Shown: positions 1 through 9,681 of the stretch, in pieces | Layout: every line of letters starts with the position of its first letter | Numbering within the stretch: position 1 is the first letter of the stretch | Origin: JANXQE01 sp035651635 | GTDB taxonomy: Bacteria; Verrucomicrobiota; Verrucomicrobiia; Limisphaerales; UBA8199 | DNA length: 64,000 nt | Reading direction: 5' to 3' | NCBI GenBank assembly: GCA_035651635.1 | Contig: DASRFK010000082.1 | Coordinates: 1-64,000 of the forward strand | Made by a program: the position numbers and the translations under genes | Notes under the pieces: generated by a model | Told to the model about the DNA's origin: nothing | The model's input: the letters and a program-made list of their open reading frames with translations, nothing else | Database searches by the model: none

Positions 1-1
1 C

Positions 2-3000
2 CACACCGACCCGCCCGAATACGATTACATCGAGCTCTACAATCATTCCACCCAACCAGTCGACATCTCCGGTTGCATCCTGACCGACGATCCCACCACC
101 AATAAGTTCGTCGTGCCCGCCGGCACGATTATCCCGGCCGCCGGCTTTGTTTATTACAGCGAAACCAATATGAATTTCGCGCTCAACGCCGCTGGGGAAG
201 CCATCTATTTCAAGAACCCCGACCAGAGCCGGGTCCTGGACGCGGTAGTCTTTGGTGGACAGGAAAATGGAGTGGCCACCGGCCGCTGGCCGGACGGCGC
301 CAACGATTTTTACCGGCTCAAGACCCTCACCCCCGGGGCGCCCAACAGCCCGATTCGCCAAAGCGACATCGTCATTAACGAGCTGATGTATGACCCCATC
401 AGCGGCAATGACGACGATCAGTACATCGAATTGTACAACCGCAGCACCAATCGCATCGACCTGGGCGGCTGGGAACTGAGCGATGCGGTCAGTTTTACTT
501 TTCCCACCAACACGCTGTTAGCACCGGATAGTTATCTTGTGATCGGCCGCAATGCCGCGCGGTTGCGCACCAATTACTCGGATCTGACAATAGCCAATTG
601 CGTGGGAGATTTTTCGGGTAAACTCTCGCATAACGGTGAGCACCTGGCTTTGACCATGCCCGACACGGTCGTGCAGACCAACAAACTGGGGGCGGTGCAG
701 ACCAACCTGATTCACATCGTGGTCAATGATCTGACCTATGGGACCGGTGGGCGCTGGGGCCAATGGTCGGCCGGAGGCGGCAGCAGCCTGGAGTTGACCG
801 ATCCCAACAGCAACAACCGGCTGGCGGCCAATTGGGCCGACAGCGATGAGACGCAGAAGTCGACCTGGACCAATATCGAGACCACCGGCGTGCTGGACAA
901 CGGCGCCAATTACGATCCGTCAATTGATTACGCGCAAATAGGCTTATTGGATGTCGGCGAATGCCTGGTGGACAATATCGAAGTGCTCCCCGGTGGAACC
1001 GGAGCAAACCTGGTATTAAACCCGGATTTCGAGAGCGGTTTAGGAAACTGGTCATTGCAGGGGGATCACTTCCGTTCAAGTTTGGAGAACAGCGGCTATA
1101 ACAGCACGCATTCATTGCACATTCGTTGCAGTGACCGGATCTGGACGGGAGACAATTCCTGCCAGGTCGCTCTGAACGGCAACTCGCTGGGCGACGGCCA
1201 GACTGCCACCTTGCGCTTCAAAGCGCGCTGGCTGCATGGCTGGCCCGAAGCGTTGCTGCGGCTGAACGGCAATTGGATCGAGGCGACCGGACAACTGCCA
1301 GTGCCCAAAAACCTGGGCACGCCTGGAGCGCGCAACAGCCGTTTTGTGGCCGATGCGGGACCGGCCATTTACGCCGTAACGCATAACCCGCCGGTCCCGG
1401 CAGCCGGTCAGAGCGCCCTGGTCACCGCGCGAGTCAATGACCTGGATGGAGTCCAAAGCCTAACGCTCTTTTATCGAATCGATCCCGCCTCGGGCTACAC
1501 CGCGGTCGTAATGAAAGATGACGGCACCGCCGGAGATGCCCTGGCTGGAGATGGCGTTTTCAGCGCCACGATCCCTGGCCAGCCGGCCAACACAATTGTT
1601 GCCTTTTACCTCGCCGCACAGGACAGCAAAACCGGTACGACGCGTTTCCCGGCGTTGCTGAACAATAACGCGCCGGCGCCTGAATGCGTGGTCATGTTCG
1701 GCGACAGCAACCCGGCCAGCAGCTTCGGGGTATATCATCTGTGGATCACTCAGACGAACGCCACGCGCTGGAGCCAGCTGTCGGACCTCAGCAATGAGTC
1801 GCACGATTGCACCATCGTCAATGGCACCCGTGTTATTTACAACGCGCAAGCTCGCTTCGCCGGCAGTCCATACCACCAGGGCTTTGATACACCCTATGGG
1901 AACCTGTGCCATTACAAATGGATCTTTCCCGACGATGACAAGTTCCTGGGAGCAACCTCGTTTAACAAGCTTCACCAACCGGGCAACGGAGCAGGGGATG
2001 ATACCAGTATCCAGCGCGAACAATTGGCCAACACGTTCCTTCGCGCGCTCGGTGTGCCCTGGCTTTATCGACGGCACGTGGCCGTGTACGTGAATGGAGT
2101 CAGGCGCGGCACGCTCATGGAGGACGCGCAAACGCCAGACGCCGACGTGGTCAAAGAGCATTTCCCCAACGATCCGGAGGGCTGGTTGTACAAAATGCAA
2201 CCCTGGTTTGAATTCGGGCCCTTCCCTTCGGGCAATTCCATTCCGTTTAATAACGTGTCGTGGTGCAACCTGATGCCGTACACGACCACCGGCGGCGTCA
2301 AAAAAAACGCGCGGTACCGTTACAATTTCCTGAATCGGCGCACCCCCGACTCCGCGAGCGACTTTACCAACATCTTCTCCCTGGTCGATGCGGCGAGTTC
2401 CTACGGCACGGCCGGTTACGTCGCCAATATGGAGAACCTGGCGGATATGGAGAACTGGATGCGGGTGTTTGCGGCCAATCACGCCGCGGGAAACTGGGAC
2501 TCCTATGGCTGCGTGAACGCCCAGAATTTGTATGGCTATATGGGCACACAAGGCACGCGCTATTCCCTGATGATGTTCGATTTCAACATCGTCATCGGCA
2601 ATAGCGGGTCATGGGGTCCGGGCCAGAATCTCTTTTCCGTCAATGGCCAGGACCCGAACACCCAAAACATTTACAACGAGCCAACCTTTCGCCGAATGTA
2701 CTGGCGCGCGCTGCAAGAACTGGTCAACGGACCGTTGGACGTGGCCAAAAGCGGGCCATTGCTCGACGCCAAGTACAATGCCTTTGTCGCGAATGGCTTG
2801 AACGTCGAGGATCCTAACTCCAACATCAAATCCTGGTTGTCGCAGGCGCATGACAGCATTGCCGCGCAGATCTCCTCCGAGGACACGACGAGCTTTACCG
2901 TAGACCCGGCCGTCACGCTGAAAAATGATGTGGCGAGCATAACCGGGACTGCGCCGGTCAATGTCAAGACGGTGCTGATTAACGGCGTCGAGTTTCCACT

Positions 3001-5077
3001 CACCTGGACGAGCGTGACCGGCTTTCAAATCAGTGTGCCGCTCAAACCCGGGAACAACGCCTTAAGTGTGGTCGGCGTGGATATCCACGGTCAGCCGATT
3101 CCCGGTGACAGCACCTCGCTTAACGTCGTTTATAATGGTGTCGTGCCGTCACCCGTCGGGCAGGTGGTGATCAACGAGATCATGTATCAACCCGCATTTG
3201 CCGGGGCGCAATATGTCGAGCTATTCAACAATTCCACCACCATCAGCTTCGACCTCTCAGGTTGGCAATTGAAGGGGTTGTCCTACACCTTCCCCGCTGG
3301 CTCGGTCATTGGCCCAAATGCCTTCCTGGTTTTAGCGGCGAACCGAGCCGCTTTTGCGGCTGCCTACGGAGCCACCGTGCCAGTGTTCGATACCTTCGGC
3401 GGCGTCCTGCAAACCAATGGCGAAACCTTGAGCCTCCTACAACCTGGAACCAACGGCGACCTCGTTATCGCCAAAGTGCGATACAGCAGTTCAGCACCGT
3501 GGCCCGCCGGAGCCGCGGGTCCGGGGAGCTCGCTTCAATTGGTCGATCCACACCAGGATAATTGGCGGGCCGGCAACTGGAAGGCAACTTACCCTCCCGC
3601 GGCATTCACCCCGGACGCCCCCAACAGCGTCCTGGCCACTTTACCGGCCTTCCCGCAATTGTGGATTAATGAAGTTCAGGCCGACAATTTGACTGGCATC
3701 ACCAACAGCGCAGGTAAGCGCGGTTCCTGGCTCGAATTGTACAATCCCACTGCCAGTTCCATCTCGCTTAACGGGCTGTATCTCTCGACCAATTACGCCA
3801 ATCTCACTGCCTGGGCCTTTCCCAGCACCGCAACCATTAAGCCGGGCGAATTCAAGGTAGTTTTCGCCGATGCCCAAACCGCCTTGTCGACCTCCAACGA
3901 GCTGCACACCAGCTTTACCCTGTCGAGCGGGTCGGGTTCCCTCGCGCTCAGCCGCCTGTATTTGAGCCAGCCGCAAGTCATCGACTATCTCGACTATACC
4001 AATCTGGGGCCGAACCATTCCTTTGGCTCGATGCCCGACGGGCAGAGTTTTGACCGGCAGGAATTCGTCCTGGCCACACCCGGGGGGACAAACAATGCCA
4101 CCATCCCGCCTTCGTTCATTGCTTACACAACCCCCGGCGCCGTCTATAGCCAGAACTTCGATGCGTTGCCAGATCCAGGCGCGGCATCGGTCAACACTGC
4201 CAACCCGGTAACCATCAACGGCGTTGTCTACGCATTAGGCAATCCGTATGGCTTCGCGGATCCGATCGTAGCCAGCGGCAACGGTGGGCTTGGAATTAAC
4301 CAATTGGTGGGCTGGTATGGGCTCGGCAGCCTGGCTTCGAAATTTGGGGCCACGGATGGAGACCAGACGACCGGGGGCCAGATCAGCTTTGGTTTAGCGA
4401 ACAGCGCGAATCGCGCTTTGGGTTTATTGGCCACCAGCAGCACCGGGCCGACCGCCTTCGGCGCGAAATTCATCAATCAAACGGCTCAGACGCTTAAGAC
4501 AATTGATGTGCACGTCACGGGCGAGTTATGGCGGCAATCTAATTTACCCAAAACTCTCGAATGTTATTATGTGATCGATCCCAGCGGCTCGGCGACGTTT
4601 CCGACAAACCCCACGGCCCTATTACCGGGGCTAAACGTGAGTTTCCCAGTCAATCCCGCGGCGGTCGGCGGCACCGCCGTCGACGGCACCTCGCCCCTGA
4701 ACCAAACCAACCGCAGCCTGAGCGGCCAAACCATTGTGGACTGGCCGCCCAACGCCGCGCTCTGGCTGGTGTGGCAAATGACCGATGCCACCGGGAAAGC
4801 GCAAGGCTTGGCCGTCGATAACCTCAGTTTCTCGGCGTCGGCGCCGGGCGCCGTCCCCGAAGTGCCGCTCAGTTTCCAAAGCACGGCCACCAACCTGATC
4901 CTCTCCTGGACAGGAGCCGCCGGGCAATCCTACCAGCTCGAATATAAGGATGACCTGCGCGCGAGCAACTGGACGCCCCTAGGCAACGCCCTAACTGGCA
5001 CTGGCGCTCCGCTAAGTGTCACCAACGACTTTACCCAGTCACCCGTTCGGTTTTACCGCCTCGAAGTGTTTCCCTGA
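2..5077 (+). CDS. Giant CotH-kinase / lamin-tail-domain exoprotein, 5' end outside window
   Basis: The frame is open from base 2 and the first residues (DYIELYN) already lie inside a lamin-tail domain, so the real start is left of the window; a GTG at 113 is only an internal codon. 1691 residues are visible. In order: lamin-tail domain about 1-115; a second about 120-260 (INELMYDP); a beta-sandwich, possibly carbohydrate-binding, about 320-440 (NPDFESGLGNWS); a CotH-kinase-like region about 590-980, where MMFDFNIVIG resembles the catalytic aspartate segment of the family; lamin-tail domains about 1050-1190 and 1220-1350; another beta-sandwich; and a C-terminal module of about 60 residues ending RFYRL. 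The same C-terminal module ends the protein at 11393-13336, so it may be a lineage-specific sorting or anchoring tail. Extracellular or surface location is inferred. Whether the CotH part is an active kinase is unknown. Confidence 0.85.
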   Translation, partial: HTDPPEYDYIELYNHSTQPVDISGCILTDDPTTNKFVVPAGTIIPAAGFVYYSETNMNFALNAAGEAIYFKNPDQSRVLDAVVFGGQENGVATGRWPDGANDFYRLKTLTPGAPNSPIRQSDIVINELMYDPISGNDDDQYIELYNRSTNRIDLGGWELSDAVSFTFPTNTLLAPDSYLVIGRNAARLRTNYSDLTIANCVGDFSGKLSHNGEHLALTMPDTVVQTNKLGAVQTNLIHIVVNDLTYGTGGRWGQWSAGGGSSLELTDPNSNNRLAANWADSDETQKSTWTNIETTGVLDNGANYDPSIDYAQIGLLDVGECLVDNIEVLPGGTGANLVLNPDFESGLGNWSLQGDHFRSSLENSGYNSTHSLHIRCSDRIWTGDNSCQVALNGNSLGDGQTATLRFKARWLHGWPEALLRLNGNWIEATGQLPVPKNLGTPGARNSRFVADAGPAIYAVTHNPPVPAAGQSALVTARVNDLDGVQSLTLFYRIDPASGYTAVVMKDDGTAGDALAGDGVFSATIPGQPANTIVAFYLAAQDSKTGTTRFPALLNNNAPAPECVVMFGDSNPASSFGVYHLWITQTNATRWSQLSDLSNESHDCTIVNGTRVIYNAQARFAGSPYHQGFDTPYGNLCHYKWIFPDDDKFLGATSFNKLHQPGNGAGDDTSIQREQLANTFLRALGVPWLYRRHVAVYVNGVRRGTLMEDAQTPDADVVKEHFPNDPEGWLYKMQPWFEFGPFPSGNSIPFNNVSWCNLMPYTTTGGVKKNARYRYNFLNRRTPDSASDFTNIFSLVDAASSYGTAGYVANMENLADMENWMRVFAANHAAGNWDSYGCVNAQNLYGYMGTQGTRYSLMMFDFNIVIGNSGSWGPGQNLFSVNGQDPNTQNIYNEPTFRRMYWRALQELVNGPLDVAKSGPLLDAKYNAFVANGLNVEDPNSNIKSWLSQAHDSIAAQISSEDTTSFTVDPAVTLKNDVASITGTAPVNVKTVLINGVEFPLTWTSVTGFQISVPLKPGNNALSVVGVDIHGQPIPGDSTSLNVVYNGVVPSPVGQVVINEIMYQPAFAGAQYVELFNNSTTISFDLSGWQLKGLSYTFPAGSVIGPNAFLVLAANRAAFAAAYGATVPVFDTFGGVLQTNGETLSLLQPGTNGDLVIAKVRYSSSAPWPAGAAGPGSSLQLVDPHQDNWRAGNWKATYPPAAFTPDAPNSVLATLPAFPQLWINEVQADNLTGITNSAGKRGSWLELYNPTASSISLNGLYLSTNYANLTAWAFPSTATIKPGEFKVVFADAQTALSTSNELHTSFTLSSGSGSLALSRLYLSQPQVIDYLDYTNLGPNHSFGSMPDGQSFDRQEFVLATPGGTNNATIPPSFIAYTTPGAVYSQNFDALPDPGAASVNTANPVTINGVVYALGNPYGFADPIVASGNGGLGINQLVGWYGLGSLASKFGATDGDQTTGGQISFGLANSANRALGLLATSSTGPTAFGAKFINQTAQTLKTIDVHVTGELWRQSNLPKTLECYYVIDPSGSATFPTNPTALLPGLNVSFPVNPAAVGGTAVDGTSPLNQTNRSLSGQTIVDWPPNAALWLVWQMTDATGKAQGLAVDNLSFSASAPGAVPEVPLSFQSTATNLILSWTGAAGQSYQLEYKDDLRASNWTPLGNALTGTGAPLSVTNDFTQSPVRFYRLEVFP

Positions 5078-5086
5078 GCAATGTAC

Positions 5087-5113
5087 GTAACGGCGTCTCG
5101 GTAGAGCGCCGCC
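5087..5113. repeat. Single arm of dispersed palindromic repeat family A
   Basis: This sequence just after the CotH gene matches, with few differences, one arm of the perfect palindrome at 11297-11366 (shared core GGCGTCTCGG-AGAGCGCCGC). Related copies lie at 57978-58043 and 48006-48048. Only one arm is recognisable here. No coding role is seen in the 235 bp between the two flanking genes. Confidence 0.6.
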
Positions 5114-5312
5114 GGGCAGGAGCACCGGAAGCGAGTTTGTTCGTGGGGCAAATATCGCACTGGGCACCGGCGATACAAATTATGAACCTATTCCTGGTTT
5201 GTACCTTCGTTCCACCCAGTTGCGGAGCAAATGCCACAGGCAAACAAGCACAAACAACGAGCTGCTCAAATTTGCTCGCTCCGAGCTTCTGGCTATGGCA
5301 GTAAGTTGTCGC

Positions 5313-6950
5313 ATGACCAAACGGGCTCTGCATCTCGCATTTGCTGTTGTACTGCTGCCAGCGCTTGCCGCTCCGCTATTGGCGGATTCCGGCACCAACG
5401 AGACCTCGAAGGGGGACGCCAAAGTTTTCGATGAACCCGCCCCGATAGTTACGTCCCACACAGTCACCGTTGGAGGGAAGACCCTTAGATACCACACTAC
5501 GGCCGGTTATATTGTCCTCAAGGAGGAAGAGGGAAAACCGCTGGTGAAGTCACCTGACCAGAAACCTGTTCCAGAGGAAAAGAAGGAGAGCCAAGCCGAA
5601 AAGACCAAGGATGGACTCAAACCGAAGGCCAAGGTTTTCTTCGTTGCCTACACTCTGGATGAGGCAGGGGAACCTTCGAGCCGCCCGGTGACCTTTGCTT
5701 TCAACGGCGGGCCTGGCTCGTCTTCGGTCTGGCTGCACATGGGCGCGGTGGCGCCACGACGGGCAAATCTCACCGATGAAGGCGAAGCGCCTGCTCCGCC
5801 GTATCAGTTGGTGGATAACGAATCTACCTGGCTGGATCGCACCGACCTGGTATTCCTGGATCCAGTTTCCACCGGGTACAGCCGCACCGTGGCCAAGGAA
5901 GATCCGCGCCAGTTCCATGGGCTCAAAGAGGACATCGCCAGCGTCGGCGATTTCATTCGCGTCTACACATCACGCAATTCCCGATGGCTCTCTCCGAAAT
6001 TCATCCTCGGAGAGAGTTATGGCACGACGCGGGCTGCCGGGCTTTCCGACTATCTCCAGAATCGGTACGGCCTCTACTTGAACGGCATTATTCTGGTCTC
6101 TTCGGCGCTTAATTTCCAAGCTTTGGAATTCACTCCTCAAAATGACCAACCTTACATTGATTTTCTGCCCTCCTTTGCTGCCAGCGCGTGGTACCATAAA
6201 AAGCTGCCTGCCGACCTTCAGGCCAAGAGCGTCACCGAAGTCGTTGAGGCGGCTCGCAGTTTTGCGGGCTCCGACTACGCGTTGGCGCTCGCGCGGGGCG
6301 ACCGGCTTCCGGCTGCCGACGTGCAGCGTTTGGGCGATCAGGTCAGCCGCTTTATCGGGCTTCCCTCAAACTACGTTGTGCAACGCAAACTCCGCGTTAA
6401 GGACACCCAGTTCTTTACCCAACTCCTGAGGGAAGAGGGTAAAATCTTGGGCCGGTTCGATGCACGGTTCAGCGGTTTCCGTTACGAGCCCGGCGGCGAC
6501 CAGGAGGGGGAGTATGATCCCAGCGACGAAGCCGTCAACGGCCCAATGAGTGCCGCGTTTAACGATTACATCCGGCGAGAGCTCAAATTCGAAAGCGATC
6601 TGCCATATGAACTCATCGCGGATGTTGGCCCCTGGAATTTCGGCGATGCTGGTGAGGGTTTCCCTAACACCGCCGAGGACCTACGCAAAGCAATGACGCG
6701 CAACCCTTACCTCAAGGTCTGGGTCACCTGCAGCTACTATGATTTGGCAACCCCTTTTTTCGGCGCCGAGAATGTGGTCAGTGCGATGAACCTCCAGCCG
6801 GCCGTCAGAGCAAACCTGCGCTTCTCTTACTATGAATCGGGTCATATGCTCTATATCCACAAGCCCTCGCGCGTAAAATTCAAGGCCGACTTTGAGGCGT
6901 TCCTGGCCGACGCCGTCAACCAACAGCCAGCCCACACGGCCGCTCGTTGA
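5313..6950 (+). CDS. Secreted serine carboxypeptidase (peptidase family S10)
   Basis: Exported exopeptidase expected to remove C-terminal residues from peptides in the periplasm or outside the cell. The start at 5313 is chosen because it opens directly on a signal peptide (MTKRALHLAFAVVLLPALAA); the in-frame ATG at 5295 is possible, and the frame is open further upstream without a plausible leader. Family landmarks are all visible: the oxyanion/substrate motif FNGGPGSSSVW, the catalytic serine in GESYGTT (Ser235), the catalytic aspartate in YYDLATP (Asp477) and the catalytic histidine in ESGHMLY (His511). Length (545 residues) is normal for S10. An acidic/lysine-rich stretch at about 75-105 separates the signal peptide from the catalytic domain. 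The gene stands alone and is convergent with the metal transporter operon. Confidence 0.93.
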   Translation: MTKRALHLAFAVVLLPALAAPLLADSGTNETSKGDAKVFDEPAPIVTSHTVTVGGKTLRYHTTAGYIVLKEEEGKPLVKSPDQKPVPEEKKESQAEKTKDGLKPKAKVFFVAYTLDEAGEPSSRPVTFAFNGGPGSSSVWLHMGAVAPRRANLTDEGEAPAPPYQLVDNESTWLDRTDLVFLDPVSTGYSRTVAKEDPRQFHGLKEDIASVGDFIRVYTSRNSRWLSPKFILGESYGTTRAAGLSDYLQNRYGLYLNGIILVSSALNFQALEFTPQNDQPYIDFLPSFAASAWYHKKLPADLQAKSVTEVVEAARSFAGSDYALALARGDRLPAADVQRLGDQVSRFIGLPSNYVVQRKLRVKDTQFFTQLLREEGKILGRFDARFSGFRYEPGGDQEGEYDPSDEAVNGPMSAAFNDYIRRELKFESDLPYELIADVGPWNFGDAGEGFPNTAEDLRKAMTRNPYLKVWVTCSYYDLATPFFGAENVVSAMNLQPAVRANLRFSYYESGHMLYIHKPSRVKFKADFEAFLADAVNQQPAHTAAR

Positions 6951-6980
6951 GACGTCTTGGCGCACCAACATAAAACGTTC

Positions 6981-6994
6981 CGCGCGCGCGCGCG
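6981..6994. repeat. (CG)7 dinucleotide run
   Basis: Seven uninterrupted CG dinucleotides lie in the gap between the convergent carboxypeptidase and permease genes. This is a simple repeat capable in principle of Z-DNA formation. The following GGTTCGAA looks like a tRNA T-loop, but no cloverleaf could be built around it. Confidence 0.7.
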
Positions 6995-7105
6995 GGTTCG
7001 AACATTACGGTTAGTAGTAGAGAAGTGACAATACCGCTATCCGCAGGATAACTGCCCGAGTTGCTGTGCGTGAGCTGGCTGTGTTCGGCTGCGGGTTGGT
7101 GGATT

Positions 7106-7957
7106 TCATCGAATTGCGGCGGTGCTGCGAATCGCTTTGATGCCCAAGCTCAAAAGGAAGCAACAGATGGCGGCGAGCACGATCGAGGCGCCGGTGGCTG
7201 TGTTGGCATAGTAGGAACCGACCAGGCCGGTAACCCCGGAAAAGAGGGAGATGGCGGTCGCATAGAGAACATATTGCCGGGCGTTGTTGGCGAGATTGCG
7301 CGCACCGGCGGCGGGAACAATCAGCAGGGAGTTGATGATCAGCAGCCCGACCCAATTCAGATTCATGACCACCACCATCACCACGGCGGAGCAGAAGAGC
7401 ACCTGGGTCCACCAGGGGCTCAGACCGCGGCTGCGCGCCAGAGATTCATTGAGGCCAACCAGCAAGATGCGGTTGTAGGCCAGGAGCAGGCCACCCCCCA
7501 CCACGATCGTGGTTATTAGAAGTTGCCCCACTTCCGCCGGGGTGATGCTCAACAAATCTCCGATCAGGTAATGATTGAACTTGGCGAAGTTGCCCCCGCG
7601 CGAAAGCAGCGTCACTCCAAGAGCGATGCTGAAAGACATGCTTAAAGAAATGACTGTGTCCATGGTCGACCGGGTGAAGCGCTGCACCGAAATGATGCCC
7701 CAGCCCAGAATCAGGCCGAAACCAAGGAGCGACCAGATCGGGTTGCCCAAACCCAGCAGCACGCCCAAGGCCACGCCCGTAAGAGAGGCATGGCCGATGG
7801 CATCAGAAAAGAAGGCCATGCGGTTGTTGACCACCAACGTCCCGATCAGGGCAAATAGAGGCGAGACGATCAAGACCGCCAGTAACGCCGTGCGCATGAA
7901 GGCAAATTGCGTCCACTCGAAGGGCAATCGACTGATTAACTGATGCCAGATATTCAT
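7106..7957 (-). CDS. Metal ABC transporter permease (ABC-3 family, ZnuB/MntB type)
   Basis: Inner-membrane channel subunit of a divalent-metal importer. 283 residues with about eight hydrophobic segments. The segment FFSDAIGHASLTGVALG (about 49-65) and the later LNWVGLLIINSLLIVPAA match the conserved blocks of the ABC-3 permease family. It is the last gene of a three-gene operon. Its ATG (7955-7957) overlaps the stop codon of the ATPase gene in an ATGA arrangement, pointing to translational coupling. Family membership cannot separate zinc from manganese or iron. The divergent Fur-family regulator and the histidines in the partner proteins favour zinc, which is an inference. Confidence 0.92.
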   Translation of the reverse strand: MNIWHQLISRLPFEWTQFAFMRTALLAVLIVSPLFALIGTLVVNNRMAFFSDAIGHASLTGVALGVLLGLGNPIWSLLGFGLILGWGIISVQRFTRSTMDTVISLSMSFSIALGVTLLSRGGNFAKFNHYLIGDLLSITPAEVGQLLITTIVVGGGLLLAYNRILLVGLNESLARSRGLSPWWTQVLFCSAVVMVVVMNLNWVGLLIINSLLIVPAAGARNLANNARQYVLYATAISLFSGVTGLVGSYYANTATGASIVLAAICCFLLSLGIKAIRSTAAIR

Positions 7958-8742
7958 TGGTGTTCGGCGGTGAAGCCGGCCAGGTCCAGCCCGAAAGTCC
8001 GGCGCACCTCCGGGTTGGCAATGACCTGAGCGGGCGGACCCGAACAGACAATGCGGCGATTCAGAAAAACGATCCGATCGGAAACCGCGGTAACTCCCGC
8101 CAGGTCATGCGAGACCATCAGGATGGACAGATCCAATCGCTGCCGAAGTTCAGAGACCAGTCGATAGAAATCTTCGCGGCCGGGTAGATCGATGCCCGAG
8201 ACGGGTTCGTCGAGCAGGAGCAGATTCGGAACCGGGGCCAGGGAAAGGGCCAGCAGCACGCGTTGCAATTCCCCTCCTGAGAGCTGGCCGAGTTTGCGAT
8301 CGATCAGTTGCGCCGCGTTGACGGCCGCCAGGGCCTCGTCCGCGCGCCGACGATGCTGGCGGGATCGCTTCAGGACCACCGGCCAGCGCGAGAGGGCGCT
8401 GGCGAAGAGGTCTTGGACGCTGGTCGGGGAGAAGCGGTCGAATTCCAAATGCTGCGGCACGTACCCTATCACCGGAACATCTTTCCGTCCGTGCCCGAAC
8501 ACCGGGAGGAAATGGATGCTGCCGGAATGCGGGACCTCGCCCAGCAGCACTCGCAGCAGGGTGGATTTGCCCGCCCCGTTTGGGCCGACCAGGGTAGTGA
8601 GTTCGCCACAATGGAGATGGAGGGAAATGTCATCCAGCACTTGATGCCCGCTAAAGGCCACACCGACACGCTCGAGCGTCGTACAGCATTCGCCACACCG
8701 ATGCGGCGCCCATCCGTGGTGAGGCTCGCAATGATTCTCCAT
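7954..8742 (-). CDS. Metal ABC transporter ATP-binding protein with Cys/His-rich N-terminus
   Basis: ATPase that powers the metal importer. The ATG at 8742 gives 262 residues and a 14-nt gap after the binding-protein gene; longer in-frame extensions run into that gene and are not credible. Walker A is GPNGAGKS (53-60), the signature LSGGE (154-158), Walker B LLLLDEP (174-180), and the switch histidine is in MVSHD. The first 20 residues hold four histidines and four cysteines (HC-HH-H-C-CC), an unusual extension ahead of the ATPase fold that could bind metal. The stop codon overlaps the permease start by 4 nt. Confidence 0.92.
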   Translation of the reverse strand: MENHCEPHHGWAPHRCGECCTTLERVGVAFSGHQVLDDISLHLHCGELTTLVGPNGAGKSTLLRVLLGEVPHSGSIHFLPVFGHGRKDVPVIGYVPQHLEFDRFSPTSVQDLFASALSRWPVVLKRSRQHRRRADEALAAVNAAQLIDRKLGQLSGGELQRVLLALSLAPVPNLLLLDEPVSGIDLPGREDFYRLVSELRQRLDLSILMVSHDLAGVTAVSDRIVFLNRRIVCSGPPAQVIANPEVRRTFGLDLAGFTAEHQ

Positions 8743-8756
8743 ACCCACGCGCGCGC

Positions 8757-9644
8757 TCAATCTTTGAGCGCCTGGACCAGCACCTTGAGATTCGACTCCA
8801 TGGTGCGGATATAGGAATCCCGGGCTTGGTCGGGCTCTCGAGGGCCCGTCACGGCCGGGTCCAGAATGCTGACCGGGATACCGGTTTCGCGGTGGATGAC
8901 CTCGGCGCTCTTGTCGGGGTATTGCGGTTCGGCAAAGATAGCTTTCACCTTGGCTTTGCGCACGGTTTGGATGGTTTCGGCTAACTCTCGGGCGCTGGGC
9001 TCTGAACCCGGCTCGCGCTCGACCACCGCGACGATTTTGAGGTTGAATTCGGCAGCTAAATACGGGAAGGCCTCGTGGAAGGTGATGATGTTGCGGTGTT
9101 GCAACCCGTCCAAGGCCTGATGCATCTCGGTGCTCAGCTTTTTCAGCCGGCGTATATAGGCGGCGGCGTTTTGCTCGTAGGCCGCCGCGTGGGCCGAGTC
9201 GGCCGCCGCCAACCCATTGGCGACGTTCTGAGTTTCTTCCATCTCTCCAGTGATGCCGACCCACACGTGCGGATTATCATCAAACGCCAGCTTTATCCCG
9301 CGACTCGCCTCGATCACCTTCAGGTGGGGTGATTGCTGAAGCGCTTTGTCGATAAAGGTTTCCATTCCGGCGCCGTTGGCGATAAAAATGTCGGCCCGGC
9401 TGAGCGTTTTGAGATCAGCGGGAGTAAGCTGGTAATCATGGAGACAACCCACCGCCGGCTCGGCCAAACACTGGACTTTGATTCCCGGAACAGAACCGGC
9501 CACGTTCAAGGCGATGACATACATCGGATAAAACGAGCAGAGCACGGTCAGCGGTTTTGTGTGGCTGTCGCTTGCCGACGCCGGTTGTGCGAGGCACCAC
9601 AGACCGGCCAGCATGAGCGAAAGGAGGCGGCAATGGATCTTCAT
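8757..9644 (-). CDS. Metal ABC transporter substrate-binding protein (ZnuA-like)
   Basis: Periplasmic metal-capture protein, first gene of the operon. The start at 9644 is chosen because it begins a signal peptide (MKIHCRLLSLMLAGLWCLAQPASA); the frame is open further upstream but without a leader. 295 residues. Likely metal ligands are the histidines in CLHDYQLTP, NPHVWVG and TFHEAFPYL, with an acidic residue near FAEPQYPDK, in the order known for the cluster A-I (SBP_bac_9/ZnuA) family. There is no long histidine-rich loop of the E. coli ZnuA kind. A pair of overlapping palindromes starts 38 nt upstream, a natural place for a metal-responsive operator. Confidence 0.92.
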   Translation of the reverse strand: MKIHCRLLSLMLAGLWCLAQPASASDSHTKPLTVLCSFYPMYVIALNVAGSVPGIKVQCLAEPAVGCLHDYQLTPADLKTLSRADIFIANGAGMETFIDKALQQSPHLKVIEASRGIKLAFDDNPHVWVGITGEMEETQNVANGLAAADSAHAAAYEQNAAAYIRRLKKLSTEMHQALDGLQHRNIITFHEAFPYLAAEFNLKIVAVVEREPGSEPSARELAETIQTVRKAKVKAIFAEPQYPDKSAEVIHRETGIPVSILDPAVTGPREPDQARDSYIRTMESNLKVLVQALKD

Positions 9645-9681
9645 CACGCTCAATCGACAGCTAAATGTTCCAAGGTACCTG

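Noticed and set aside
1460..2551. Long minus-strand open frame (363 codons) inside the CotH gene
   Set aside because: Fully antisense to a strong coding sequence, no recognisable domain and no plausible leader. It is a by-product of GC-rich codon use.
6960..7030. Possible tRNA (GGTTCGAA like a T-loop)
   Set aside because: No acceptor, D or anticodon stems could be formed around it.
8757..9264. N-terminal extension of the metal ATPase frame to 9264
   Set aside because: It runs through the binding-protein gene in another frame. The ATG at 8742 gives a normal ATPase directly after that gene.
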